Source: Bacillus sp. cl95
GTDB taxonomy: Bacteria > Bacillota > Bacilli > Bacillales > Cytobacillaceae
Assembly (NCBI RefSeq): GCF_900115925.1
Contig: NZ_FOYF01000007.1
Coordinates: 115,390 to 179,389, forward strand
Direction: 5' to 3'
Length of the DNA: 64,000 nucleotides
Position 1 is the stretch's first letter. Each line of letters starts with the position of its first letter. Below, in pieces: positions 1-7,979 of the stretch. The position numbers and the translations under genes are program-made. The notes below the pieces were generated by a model, which was given only the letters and a program-made list of their open reading frames with translations, had not been told where the DNA came from and searched no databases.

Positions 1-234
1 TTTTCGTTTACCGGAGCTTGGAACGACCTGTTGGGTCCATTGTTATACATCAACGATGAGAAGAATTATACATTGCAAATTGGCCTTCAGACCTTTAAAG
101 GGACTGTTCAGACACAGTGGCACTATTTAATGTCAATGTCTGTAACTGTACTGCTCCCAGTTGTACTGATTTTCTTCTTTTTTCAAAGGTACTTTATCGA
201 GGGATCGAATCTTGCCTCAGGTTCAAAGGGTTAA
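1..234 (+). CDS. Carbohydrate ABC transporter permease, MalG-type (3' end only)
   Basis: The reading frame is open from the first base and ends at TAA 232-234, so only the last 77 residues are present. The visible part starts FTGAWNDLLGPLLYI, continues with a Leu/Val/Ile-rich last membrane helix, and ends in QRYFIEGSNLASGSKG. Both the W(N)D(L)LGPL(L)Y segment and the Q(R)YF(I)EG tail are typical of the C-terminus of binding-protein-dependent sugar permeases (MalG/LacG family, BPD_transp_1). The family forms the membrane channel of a sugar importer with a partner permease, a solute-binding protein and an MsmX/MalK-type ATPase. The EAA loop and the substrate cannot be seen here. No neighbour in the window belongs to the same transporter. 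Confidence 0.85.
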   Translation, partial: FSFTGAWNDLLGPLLYINDEKNYTLQIGLQTFKGTVQTQWHYLMSMSVTVLLPVVLIFFFFQRYFIEGSNLASGSKG

Positions 235-399
235 GGAGTGGAAATCGTTATTTATTAAAAGTGTCTATTCGAAGCGGTACTTCTATAACGGAGGTATCGC
301 TTTTTTTAAAGAGATTAATAGTAAAATTCTGGTTTAGTTTGTCAGATAAGCAGGGTAAAGATGAGATGTTAAAATAGAAACTACTTTTTAGGGTGATGG

Positions 400-1209
400 A
401 TGATGCATAAAGGAGAACTATTAATCATTGGTGGTAATGAGGACAAGTATGATCATGTTACCATTCTGGAAAAGTTTGTGACACTCGCCAAGATAAAAGG
501 CGGGAAGGTTGGGATTTTAACAACGGCTACCAGTTATCCGAAAGAAGTAAGTGAAGATTACATGAAGGTTTTTCATGACCTTGGACTTGAAAACATGGTT
601 GTTTTGGATGTTGATTCCAAGGAAAAATCAGAATGTCCCGATATTCTAAAACTTGGAGAAAAACTGGGAGCTCTTTTCATTACAGGGGGAGATCAAAGCC
701 GCTTGGCTGATTACATAGGCGGAACGAAACTCCATCAGTTACTCCTTGATAAATGGGAAAAAGGAATGCTGATTGCCGGAACAAGTGCTGGAGCTTCCAT
801 TATGGGTAAACATATGATTGTCTCTTCCGTCACAAAAGATGAAGATGAAATCCTTCAAGTTGAAATTGATAAAGGCTTTGGTTTATTACCTAATTTGTTA
901 ATCGATCAGCACTTTTCACAACGTGCCCGATTCGATCGCCTGCTTGGAGCAATTGCAGATCAGCCAGATTTAATGGGAATTGGAATAGATGAAAATACCG
1001 CAATCCTTGTAAAAGAAGATAGGTTTGAAGTGCTGGGTGAACACCAGGTTTTAATAATAGATGGAAAAGAAAGTGATTTTGTTAAAGTATCCACAACAGA
1101 GGATGGCAGTGATGAGTTGACTTTGACAAATTTTAAGCTTCACACACTGACGAGTGGCTTCGGTTTTGATTTAACTGAGCGAAAATTGATCAAAAAGGAG
1201 AATCATTAA
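400..1209 (+). CDS. cphB: Cyanophycinase (peptidase S51)
   Basis: A 269-residue protein. Cyanophycinase hydrolyses the storage polymer cyanophycin (multi-L-arginyl-poly-L-aspartate) to beta-Asp-Arg dipeptides in the cytoplasm. The sequence shows LLIIGGNED near residue 8, TGGDQ at 95-99 and the nucleophile elbow GTSAGAS at 127-133, where Ser129 is the expected catalytic serine. Length fits the family. ATG codons at 400 and 403 are both possible; the purine-rich AGGGTGA just upstream serves the second slightly better. The stop is separated by 2 nt from the start of cphA, so synthesis and breakdown enzymes are co-transcribed. Related S51 peptidases (dipeptidase E) are shorter and lack this partner, which supports the call. 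Confidence 0.93.
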   Translation: MMHKGELLIIGGNEDKYDHVTILEKFVTLAKIKGGKVGILTTATSYPKEVSEDYMKVFHDLGLENMVVLDVDSKEKSECPDILKLGEKLGALFITGGDQSRLADYIGGTKLHQLLLDKWEKGMLIAGTSAGASIMGKHMIVSSVTKDEDEILQVEIDKGFGLLPNLLIDQHFSQRARFDRLLGAIADQPDLMGIGIDENTAILVKEDRFEVLGEHQVLIIDGKESDFVKVSTTEDGSDELTLTNFKLHTLTSGFGFDLTERKLIKKENH

Positions 1210-1211
1210 CA

Positions 1212-3830
1212 ATGAAGATCAACCGTATCAGATATTTAAAGGGGCCTAATTACTTTAGCTTCAAACCCACCATGTGGGTGGAACTAGACATTGAGGAACT
1301 TGAATTTCAGCCTTCTGACCACTTAAAAGGCTTTAATGAAGTTTTATTAAAATTAATCCCAACGTTATCAAAACATACTTGCTCTCTAGGCTACGAAGGT
1401 GGTTTTGTAGAACGTCTTTATGAAGGAACGTGGATGGGACATATTCTCGAGCATGTGACATTAGAACTTCAGAGTTTGGCGGGTATCGAAGTTAGACGTG
1501 GAAAAACATTAACGAGCGAAAAGAAGGGCATATATTTTGTAACCTTTGATTATAAAGAACCCAAATCCGGTCTAAAAGCTTTCCATTCCGCAATCGAAAT
1601 CGTCGAAAGAATCCTCAAGGGGGACGTGCCCTCAGGGATTCAGAGCTATATCAATGAAATAGCAGAATTATTTTATGAAAACAAGCTTGGTCCTAGTACA
1701 GAAGCCATTTATGATGCGGCATTTGAAGCGGAAATTCCTGTTGAAAGGGTAGGGAGAGACAGTTTTCTTCGCCTAGGGACAGGCTCAAAGCAAAAATTTG
1801 TTCAAGCAACCATTACGAGCCAGACTTCCTATCTTGCCGTTGAAAATGCTTGTGATAAACAAATGACAAAGACCATTTTAGCTTCGGCCGGTGTACCAGT
1901 ACCTAAAGGAGAAGTTGCTTCTACTTTTCCGGGAATTTTTGACGCAGCGGATAGACTTGGTTTCCCTCTTGTCATTAAACCTTTAAATGGCAGACAAGGT
2001 CAGGGCGTCATTACCAATATTAGAAACAAGGAAGAATTATTCAATGTTGTAAACTGCATGGATTCAAAAGTCGATGAATTTATAATTGAGAGATTTTACG
2101 AAGGTGATGACTATCGTCTGATTGTGGTTAACGGAGAACTTGTTGGTGCAAGCCTTAGACTTCCGCCATTCGTAATCGGTAATGGTGAAGACACGATACG
2201 GAAGTTGATCGAAAGGGAAAATGAGAATCCTTTGCGTGGTGAAGGACATGAAAAACCGATGACAAAAATCCCTTTGCAAAACTATGCGGTTTCCTGTTAT
2301 CTCGAAAAATGGGATTTGTCCATGAGTTCTGTTCCAGAGAAAGGGAAGGTTGTTCAAGTTGTCGGTAATGCGAATCTTTCAACGGGTGGACAAGCCATTG
2401 ATGTTACGGATCAAGTTCATCCTTCTTTGAAAAATATGGCAATCACGGCTGCAGAAGCAATTGGACTTGATGTTGCAGGCGTTGATCTAATCTGTAAGGA
2501 TATATCAAAACCGGCAAATTGCAATGAAATAGCCATTGTTGAAGTCAATGCAGCACCAGGTATCAGAATGCACCATTATCCTAGCAAAGGCAAAAAAAGG
2601 GACGTAGGTAAGGCTATCGTCGATTATTTATTTCCAAATCCCGATGATGCTCAGATACCAATCGTTTCCATAACGGGTACGAATGGAAAAACAACAACCA
2701 CACGTCTTGTTAAACACTTTTTAGAAAAAGATGATTTTACAGTAGGCATGACTAATTCTGACGGTGTTTGGATTGGCTCTCAATGTATTGATGAAGGGGA
2801 CTGCAGCGGTCCTATCAGTGCCAGAAAAGTGTTAAGCAATCCGAAAGTCGATGCAGCCGTTCTGGAAACAGCAAGAGGTGGAATTCTTCGAGAAGGATTA
2901 GCTTTCCGTTTTTGTGACGTCGGTATTGTGACGAATGTGAGCGAAGACCATCTTGGTTTAGATGGAATCGAAACTTTCGATCAACTGGTTAAGTTAAAGA
3001 GACTTGTCCCAGAAGTGGTGAAAGAGAACGGATATTGTGTCTTGAATGCGGATGATCCCGAGGTCGTACGTATGGCCGAATATACAGATGGAACCGTCAT
3101 CTTCACTTCACTTTATCATGACAATGAACATATTCTTCAATCAGTCGCCGAGGGTAAAATAGTATGGTTTCTAGGGGAGGATCAATGGATTTATTGTGGT
3201 AAGACGAGATTTCTTCCTGAAAAGGATATCCCCGTAACTATAGAAGGAGCGGCGAGGTATAATATCTCGAATTTACTTCAAGCCTTGGCAGCAGCACATG
3301 CTCTAGGGGTTTCTTTCGAAGTTTTGAAGGACAAAGCTCTTTCATTTAAGCCGGATTTTGAACAATCTAAGGGAAGGTTTAACAAAGTGAGTGTAAAAGG
3401 TCGCGATATTATTGTGGACTATGCTCATAATCCTGCAGGTTTAAAGGCTTTTTTCGATACCGCCAAGCAATTTATTCCCAAAAGGATGATTACCGTTATT
3501 TCTGCTCCAGGAGACAGACGTAATCCTGAAATCAAGGAGATGGGTGCCATCACGGCCACTCATTCTGATTCTATGATCATCAAGGAAGACAAGGATTTGC
3601 GAGGGAGAAAACCACTTGAAACTGCCAAGCTTTTACAGGAAGCAGCCTTAGAGGAAAAGTTCTTAAATATATCTATCATACCAGATGAACATGAAGCCTA
3701 TACGGTAGCTTGGAAACAATCTGAAATAGGTGATGCACTTGTTTTCTTGTATGAAGACTTTTCTGTAGTAACGAATTTTATTCGTGAAATCGAAGCGGAA
3801 CAGAATCAGATTATGAAAGAGATTGTTTAG
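1212..3830 (+). CDS. cphA: Cyanophycin synthetase
   Basis: 872 residues, the normal length for CphA. The enzyme alternately adds Asp to the backbone and Arg to the side chains, using ATP, in the cytoplasm. Domains in order: the N-terminal CphA-specific region (about 1-160, with the GTWMGHILEHVTLELQ block), an ATP-grasp domain (about 210-470, with PLVIKPLNGRQGQGV and a late acidic VEVNAAPG motif), and a Mur-ligase-like domain that begins with the nucleotide-binding loop TGTNGKTTT at about 488-496 and contains DYAHNPAG in its C-terminal part. All three parts look intact. It follows cphB with a 2-nt gap and is followed by an intrinsic terminator at 3893-3931, so cphB-cphA is a two-gene unit. This points to a nitrogen reserve polymer, rarely described in Bacillaceae. 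Confidence 0.95.
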   Translation: MKINRIRYLKGPNYFSFKPTMWVELDIEELEFQPSDHLKGFNEVLLKLIPTLSKHTCSLGYEGGFVERLYEGTWMGHILEHVTLELQSLAGIEVRRGKTLTSEKKGIYFVTFDYKEPKSGLKAFHSAIEIVERILKGDVPSGIQSYINEIAELFYENKLGPSTEAIYDAAFEAEIPVERVGRDSFLRLGTGSKQKFVQATITSQTSYLAVENACDKQMTKTILASAGVPVPKGEVASTFPGIFDAADRLGFPLVIKPLNGRQGQGVITNIRNKEELFNVVNCMDSKVDEFIIERFYEGDDYRLIVVNGELVGASLRLPPFVIGNGEDTIRKLIERENENPLRGEGHEKPMTKIPLQNYAVSCYLEKWDLSMSSVPEKGKVVQVVGNANLSTGGQAIDVTDQVHPSLKNMAITAAEAIGLDVAGVDLICKDISKPANCNEIAIVEVNAAPGIRMHHYPSKGKKRDVGKAIVDYLFPNPDDAQIPIVSITGTNGKTTTTRLVKHFLEKDDFTVGMTNSDGVWIGSQCIDEGDCSGPISARKVLSNPKVDAAVLETARGGILREGLAFRFCDVGIVTNVSEDHLGLDGIETFDQLVKLKRLVPEVVKENGYCVLNADDPEVVRMAEYTDGTVIFTSLYHDNEHILQSVAEGKIVWFLGEDQWIYCGKTRFLPEKDIPVTIEGAARYNISNLLQALAAAHALGVSFEVLKDKALSFKPDFEQSKGRFNKVSVKGRDIIVDYAHNPAGLKAFFDTAKQFIPKRMITVISAPGDRRNPEIKEMGAITATHSDSMIIKEDKDLRGRKPLETAKLLQEAALEEKFLNISIIPDEHEAYTVAWKQSEIGDALVFLYEDFSVVTNFIREIEAEQNQIMKEIV

Positions 3831-3892
3831 AATAGGGCATCTACTATAGAGGGTAAGTTTAATAAAATGAAAAAAAGAACCAGTTAGTTACA

Positions 3893-3931
3893 AAGGCTGT
3901 TGAGAAGCTCTCGACAGCCTTCAATTTTTTT
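3893..3931 (+). terminator. Intrinsic terminator of cphBA
   Basis: A 12-bp stem (AAGGCTGTTGAG paired with CTCGACAGCCTT, one G-U pair) with a 5-nt loop, then CAATTTTTTT. It lies 62 nt after the cphA stop. Confidence 0.85.
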
Positions 3932-4180
3932 AATAACTCTTCATCAATTAACCGCGTTAGGTTGTTATAAGTTGTCACCTGTCATGTCTGGGAAGAATTC
4001 AAGGAAAAAGTTCGATTTAATCGACTCTCCCATTCAGGCAATATGCTTTATAAATATAGAAAAGAGAGAATTGAGCGAAGCTTCGCAGATTCAAAAGAAC
4101 CGCATGGGCTTCGCTATTGCCGGATACGGGAACACAATGCGAGTGAGCAAGTATTGCTTACCGCAGCGTGTCAGAACATG
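3932..4180. other. Gene-free spacer
   Basis: This stretch lies between the cphA terminator and the terminator of the minus-strand protease gene. An open frame runs through most of it but has no ribosome site and no recognisable protein. A perfect 12-bp palindrome GCGAAGCTTCGC lies near 4076. I see no other feature. Confidence 0.4.
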
Positions 4181-4231
4181 AAAAAGATCGCCACACACCT
4201 AGCCAAGCTGGCTTAGGGGTCTGGCGATCTT
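4181..4231 (-). terminator. Intrinsic terminator of the HtrA-like gene
   Basis: Read on the minus strand, a 10-bp outer stem AAGATCGCCA/TGGCGATCTT encloses a second hairpin (CCTAAGCCAG.../...TGGCTAGG) and is followed by TTTTTC. It is about 130 nt beyond the stop of the minus-strand protease gene. A smaller hairpin near 4325-4340 (GAACC/GGTTC) could add to it. Confidence 0.7.
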
Positions 4232-4359
4232 CATTTACCGCTACAAATTGCAATTTTAGCTTTCAAAGAAGGGAACTCAGCTCATGAAGTAAAAGATAAT
4301 ACACTTTCTCCACAAGCTGAGAACCAGTTAGGTTCTTTTCTTTTGCTAATCTTTCAGAT

Positions 4360-5772
4360 CTATTCGTCCTTTTTATCTTTGTTTTGTTGCTCTTGTTGTT
4401 TTTGGAGGGCAAGTAGGATGTCTTGAATGTCTATTTTACCGTCGTTGTTTAAATCAGGTATGGTATTTTCAGGTTTTGCCTCAGGTGCTGGTGCAGGAGG
4501 TGGAGTCGGTGCTGCAGCTGGCGGAGCTGGTGCTGGTGAAGCGGCCGCTACGGCTAATTGAGGTTGTTTCGGCTTCATGACAAATGTGAATAGCATGAGC
4601 AGAAGGATGACGAGAGCAGCTATTCCGTCCCCAACGTAGAAGAGGGTTTGATAATCCGTCCAGAGTGTTTTGCTTTCATCTACCTTTTTCTCTGCGTTTG
4701 AGATGTAACGATTAATCTCAGAGTGGTTCGGGAAGATTCTTTCAACCGCTTCGAATTTTTCGAGGGCGTTTTTATAGTAACCAGCCCAATACAGAGTTAA
4801 GCCTTCCCTATAGAGTTCATCGGTTTCGCTGGTCTTATTTTTGGCTCCTGCTTGGTTCACGAATTCTTTTACTGTATTGACAGGAACGGCGAAGTTGAAG
4901 CCTTGCACCTCTTGACCGTTTACAGTGTCACCCCTAAAGGTTAGGAGACCAACGATTTCGCCTTTTTCATTGATGACGGGTCCACCGCTGTTGCCGTGGG
5001 TGGAGGCGGCATTTAATTGGATGACCGGACTTCCTTGTTCTGTTTTCTTAGAAGTGGCCGAGATTTGTCCGGCGTTCATAGAAGAGACGAGGGAGGAATC
5101 AGGTGATAGTAAATCGGAATCGGCTGCTGCTGGGTAGCCAATTACCCAGATGTTATCTTGGTTTTGGATATCATCTGAGTTTCCGAGTTTGAGAGTAGGG
5201 AGGTTTTTGCCTTCAATTTTTACAACGGCGACGTCTTTCCCTTCATTGATGGGAGCTCCAAAACTCTTAATCTCTCCGTCCAGGGTGTCGCCACCAGGTA
5301 AAATGACCTTTAGTTCTTTCGTAACTTTTGTGTATTGCATGTAAGCTACCAAATAATCGTAAGAAGCGTTAATGTCGTAGCCGTAATAGTTGGCGAAATC
5401 TGTGACAAACTGTTCGAATGCCGTATTGGCGATATCCGCGTCTTCGGTTTCGGAAATATCGACTACATGTGCATTTGTAACAATATAGCCGTCAGAGCTA
5501 ATGATCGCACCAGAGCCTGATCCGCCATAAACGGATTGGTAATTCGTTGCTTGTAAAAATGCCTCAACATCAGGGTGGGAATCATTAAATTGCCACTCTA
5601 CAATCGCGTAGTTTACAATTCGCACCACTGCAGGCTTAGTATACTCAGCCAACTTTTGTGCCTTGGATACTCCCGAAGGATTTGGTTTAATGTTTAATAG
5701 AAAGAAAGACGTAATAATCAGGGCAACTAGAATTAGGCTAAGAGGAATCGTAAACAATGCTCTCTTTTTCAT
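4360..5772 (-). CDS. Membrane-anchored HtrA/trypsin-like serine protease with a C-terminal EF-hand/dockerin-like tail
   Basis: 470 residues from the ATG at 5772, chosen because GAGGTGAT lies 4-8 nt upstream; an in-frame GTG at 5781 has no ribosome site. Parts in order: an N-terminal membrane anchor (about 5-27); a trypsin-fold domain with the triad in TNAHVVD (His about 102), GKDVAVVKIE (Asp about 180) and HGNSGGPV (Ser about 262); a short TPR-like helical segment (YREGLTLYWAGYYKNALE); a second membrane helix (about 375-395); a Pro/Ala-rich linker; and DLNNDGKIDIQDILLA, a single calcium-loop motif resembling one dockerin repeat. There is no PDZ domain, unlike usual HtrA/DegP. It is probably an envelope quality-control or processing protease. 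Whether the tail lies inside or outside depends on topology, which I cannot fix. Transcribed alone. Confidence 0.8.
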   Translation of the reverse strand: MKKRALFTIPLSLILVALIITSFFLLNIKPNPSGVSKAQKLAEYTKPAVVRIVNYAIVEWQFNDSHPDVEAFLQATNYQSVYGGSGSGAIISSDGYIVTNAHVVDISETEDADIANTAFEQFVTDFANYYGYDINASYDYLVAYMQYTKVTKELKVILPGGDTLDGEIKSFGAPINEGKDVAVVKIEGKNLPTLKLGNSDDIQNQDNIWVIGYPAAADSDLLSPDSSLVSSMNAGQISATSKKTEQGSPVIQLNAASTHGNSGGPVINEKGEIVGLLTFRGDTVNGQEVQGFNFAVPVNTVKEFVNQAGAKNKTSETDELYREGLTLYWAGYYKNALEKFEAVERIFPNHSEINRYISNAEKKVDESKTLWTDYQTLFYVGDGIAALVILLLMLFTFVMKPKQPQLAVAAASPAPAPPAAAPTPPPAPAPEAKPENTIPDLNNDGKIDIQDILLALQKQQEQQNKDKKDE

Positions 5773-5974
5773 GGACATCACCTCGTGAATTTTATTTTTG
5801 AAACCAAACGTACATTAATATATTCGAAGGGTGCCCAACTGGTAATTTGTACCTAAAAAATAAAATTGATGATTTAAAAAAATGAAAAAGTATAAAAACA
5901 TTTACAAGTGAATATTTATTTTATTGATACTTCATGCTTCTCATTAGGGGGGAAGGGCTCTGAACAGAGGAAAG

Positions 5975-6214
5975 GTGCTTTTAAGGGTAGTCGGAATACT
6001 ATTCGTATTGCTTGGCATTTTCTTGTTTATTAGTGCCCAGGAATTGTTTGGTTTTATAGCGGTCGTTGTGGGGATTTTGTTGCTGCCAAGTGCAAAGAAG
6101 ACGGGGAAAAGTAAAAGTAGCCACGGCCATTCACATCACCATCATGACGACGATGATTATGAAGATGACAATGACAATGATTCTGACTCTGATGGCGGCG
6201 GTGGAGACGACTAA
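5975..6214 (+). CDS. Small two-helix membrane protein with His/Asp-rich tail
   Basis: 79 residues from GTG 5975. Two hydrophobic segments (about 3-22 and 26-42) are followed by a Lys/Ser linker and a strongly polar tail with a SHGHSHHHHDDDDYEDD block and acidic/Gly repeats to the end. AGAGG lies 4 nt before the GTG; a CTG at 5960 behind a GGGGGGAAGGG run would add five residues (start uncertain). I do not recognise a family. The tail could bind divalent metal, but that is inference from composition only. It is followed immediately by a strong terminator, so it is a single-gene unit. Confidence 0.6.
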   Translation: MLLRVVGILFVLLGIFLFISAQELFGFIAVVVGILLLPSAKKTGKSKSSHGHSHHHHDDDDYEDDNDNDSDSDGGGGDD

Positions 6215-6260
6215 AAGGTACCAGGCACTATCCATGAAATGGATGGTGCCTGGTGCTTTT
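6215..6260 (+). terminator. Intrinsic terminator
   Basis: A stem of about 16 bp, ACCAGGCACTATCCAT with ATGGATGGTGCCTGGT (one mismatch/wobble), a GAA loop, then GCTTTTT. The core ATGGATGGTG recurs in the terminator at 44918-44955. Confidence 0.88.
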
Positions 6261-6360
6261 TACAAGATAAGAATTTATAAAATTTGAACAAACCATAGTA
6301 CTTGGTGCTGTTTTTATGTAAGTTTGTTTTCGGAAAATTCAATCTGGCGTAATATAAGCT

Positions 6361-6446
6361 AAAATCCGCGGGACTTTTAATGAATCCCGCGGGACTTTTA
6401 ACAAAGTGTGCGGGATTTTTCCTATTTTGCGCGGGATTGAAAAAAG
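6361..6446. repeat. Degenerate ~21-nt direct repeats, GCGGGA(C/T)TTTT type
   Basis: Four successive units begin CGCGGGACTTTTAA, CGCGGGACTTTTAA, GCGGGATTTTT and CGCGGGATTG, spaced 21, 22 and 20 nt, with variable sequence between. It lies in the gap between a terminator and a decayed gene. An antisense frame through it gives a repeated peptide but has no ribosome site. Confidence 0.75.
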
Positions 6447-6562
6447 TAACTTTTTTTATTTCAGCTATAGACACAAAACGGCCATTTAGTCTTACAAATA
6501 TGGCAGAAATGATCCTCTTGTTTGAAGAAGTTTACTTCGACAACTATAAGGGAGGAGAAAAC

Positions 6563-6760
6563 TTGATCATTAAAGAAAGAAAAAAGCCAATAAGACTACT
6601 TTTAGTAGAACCCCTTTTAAGAAGACTTCCAAAAGAGCATCCTAAAAATACAACTTTATTGAGAGGGAATACCTCAAAAGAAATGCAGGTGAAAAGGTAA
6701 ATGATTTTCCATTGAAACTCATCTCAGATAAGGAATATTTTATGGGGTTGGTGAGTTTCT
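6563..6760 (+). pseudogene. Decayed NERD-domain (nuclease-related) gene, frameshifted N-terminus
   Basis: A perfect GGGAGGAG ribosome site precedes TTG 6563. The first 34 residues (MIIKERKKPIRLL... ending RRLPKEHPKNTTLLR) match the usual start of NERD-domain proteins as I know them (KPIRLL.LEALLRRLP..HPK). The frame then closes at 6700, but the +1-shifted frame from about 6667 continues EYLKRNAGEK, the expected next block (..KR.AG..GE). That frame soon becomes unrecognisable and stops near 6760. The rest of a roughly 200-300-residue protein is missing. I read it as a remnant with a frameshift and a deletion. A Spo0A-like heptamer TTCGACA lies just upstream (about 6537-6543). Confidence 0.5.
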
Positions 6761-6802
6761 GGTGTTGTTTGTGACATTAGCGTGTCTTCTGAAAAAACAT
6801 AA

Positions 6803-6843
6803 TAAAAAAGCCCCTCATTCTGATAGATTTCTCGGAATGAGGG
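6803..6843 (-). terminator. Intrinsic terminator of the ydaL-ydaM-ydaJ operon
   Basis: On the minus strand CCCTCATTC and GAATGAGGG pair around a 13-nt loop and are followed by GCTTTTTTATT. It starts 10 nt after the ydaJ stop. Confidence 0.85.
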
Positions 6844-6852
6844 ACAAAGTGG

Positions 6853-7929
6853 TTATTTCATTTCAGCGACCAAAGGATAGAGGTTGTCGAATATATGGGT
6901 GTCTCCATTATAAACTGAGTAGCCGCCGTAGTAGGTGTTAAGTGGGTTGTCCTCGCGGAATTGAATCATTCGATTGAACAGGGCTTGGGCAAATTCTGTT
7001 TCGCCGATCTCCTTGCAATATAAAATCGCAATGGCATAGAGGGCTGGGGATTCGTAATTGACCGCGGCCTTTTTTGTATCTAAATAGTAGCGTCCATAAA
7101 TGACTCCGTGCTGCTGGAATTCTTTTTTGATAAAAGCAAGTAGCTCATCAGATGGTAGGCCAATATAGCTGCGATGGAGGGCAATCAGCATCTGATCAAT
7201 AATATTGACGCGTTGATCGAAGCGGAATTCCTTTTTGGTGACATGATATTTTTTAGCGTAGAAAGGACCTTTGCCAGGGATATTTGTCAGCAATTGAGTC
7301 ATGGAGCGATGCACCGTTTGATCGATGCCACCGTTTTTGAACATGTTCGTGAGCGATGCGGGATCGATATAGGACAAGGTGACGAATGCGCTTTTGGATT
7401 GATAAGCCGAATCGTAGTAATCGACCAGCAATTGACCTCGGCGATTATTCTTGTTCAGATACTGACTGATTTTGTTGGCGGTTTTCCGGTAATCCTCACG
7501 CCCCCACTTGTCAGCAGCTTGAATGAGCGTACTGGCAATGCGGAAGTCGTCAATGGAGGCATTGGTCGTGACGCGTGAAGTTCCGTCGGGATCTAACTTC
7601 CAGTATACCAATCCATCCGACTTCAAAAAGTAGGTGGTAAGGATACTGTAATTACTCTGGAACATGGTCGGGTCGCCTTTTTCAAGGGCGTATTGTAGCC
7701 ACAATCCTAATGATTCGGACAACGCCTCTCTGCCTTTGACGAGATCGCTGTCCAAATCGTCGCTTTCTTTCATATAAGTTGCTAGTGTGCCGTTGTTGTT
7801 CATTAAATGTTTTTTGATAAAACTTTCGGTTGGAAATTTAGCAGAATTTGTTTGATACATTTGAACACTCCCTATGATGATGATCATGGATAGAAAGGAA
7901 AGTAATAGCATGGAAGATGTTTTTTTCAT
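6853..7929 (-). CDS. ydaJ: Secreted GH8-like glycosidase (YdaJ family)
   Basis: 358 residues from ATG 7929, which has GAGGT nine nt upstream; the ATG at 7959 lacks a ribosome site. A single N-terminal hydrophobic segment (about 4-23) acts as signal or anchor. The remainder has the helix-pair pattern of an (alpha/alpha)6 glycosidase barrel, with ALSESLGLWLQYAL near residue 70 corresponding to the catalytic-acid SE.xG block of family 8 enzymes, and SALYAI/YCKEIGE-type helices later. In Bacillus subtilis ydaJ accompanies ydaK-N, a c-di-GMP-linked exopolysaccharide locus; here it lies 50 nt after ydaM and ends the operon. The likely role is trimming or release of the polymer made by YdaM. Its exact substrate is unknown. 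Confidence 0.75.
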   Translation of the reverse strand: MKKTSSMLLLSFLSMIIIIGSVQMYQTNSAKFPTESFIKKHLMNNNGTLATYMKESDDLDSDLVKGREALSESLGLWLQYALEKGDPTMFQSNYSILTTYFLKSDGLVYWKLDPDGTSRVTTNASIDDFRIASTLIQAADKWGREDYRKTANKISQYLNKNNRRGQLLVDYYDSAYQSKSAFVTLSYIDPASLTNMFKNGGIDQTVHRSMTQLLTNIPGKGPFYAKKYHVTKKEFRFDQRVNIIDQMLIALHRSYIGLPSDELLAFIKKEFQQHGVIYGRYYLDTKKAAVNYESPALYAIAILYCKEIGETEFAQALFNRMIQFREDNPLNTYYGGYSVYNGDTHIFDNLYPLVAEMK

Positions 7930-7979
7930 CACATTGGTACCTCGTATTCTTTCTATCATTACAAAATATGCTAAATTTG

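Noticed and set aside
117..377. 86-codon ORF after the ABC permease
   Set aside because: It is out of frame with the permease for half its length and has no ribosome site. The gap 235-399 otherwise shows nothing.
3900..4181. 93-codon plus-strand ORF
   Set aside because: It starts inside the cphA terminator, has no ribosome site and no family-like sequence.
6312..6330. CodY box-like TTTTCGGAAAATTC
   Set aside because: Resembles the CodY motif but has mismatches at the centre and is not near a functional promoter.
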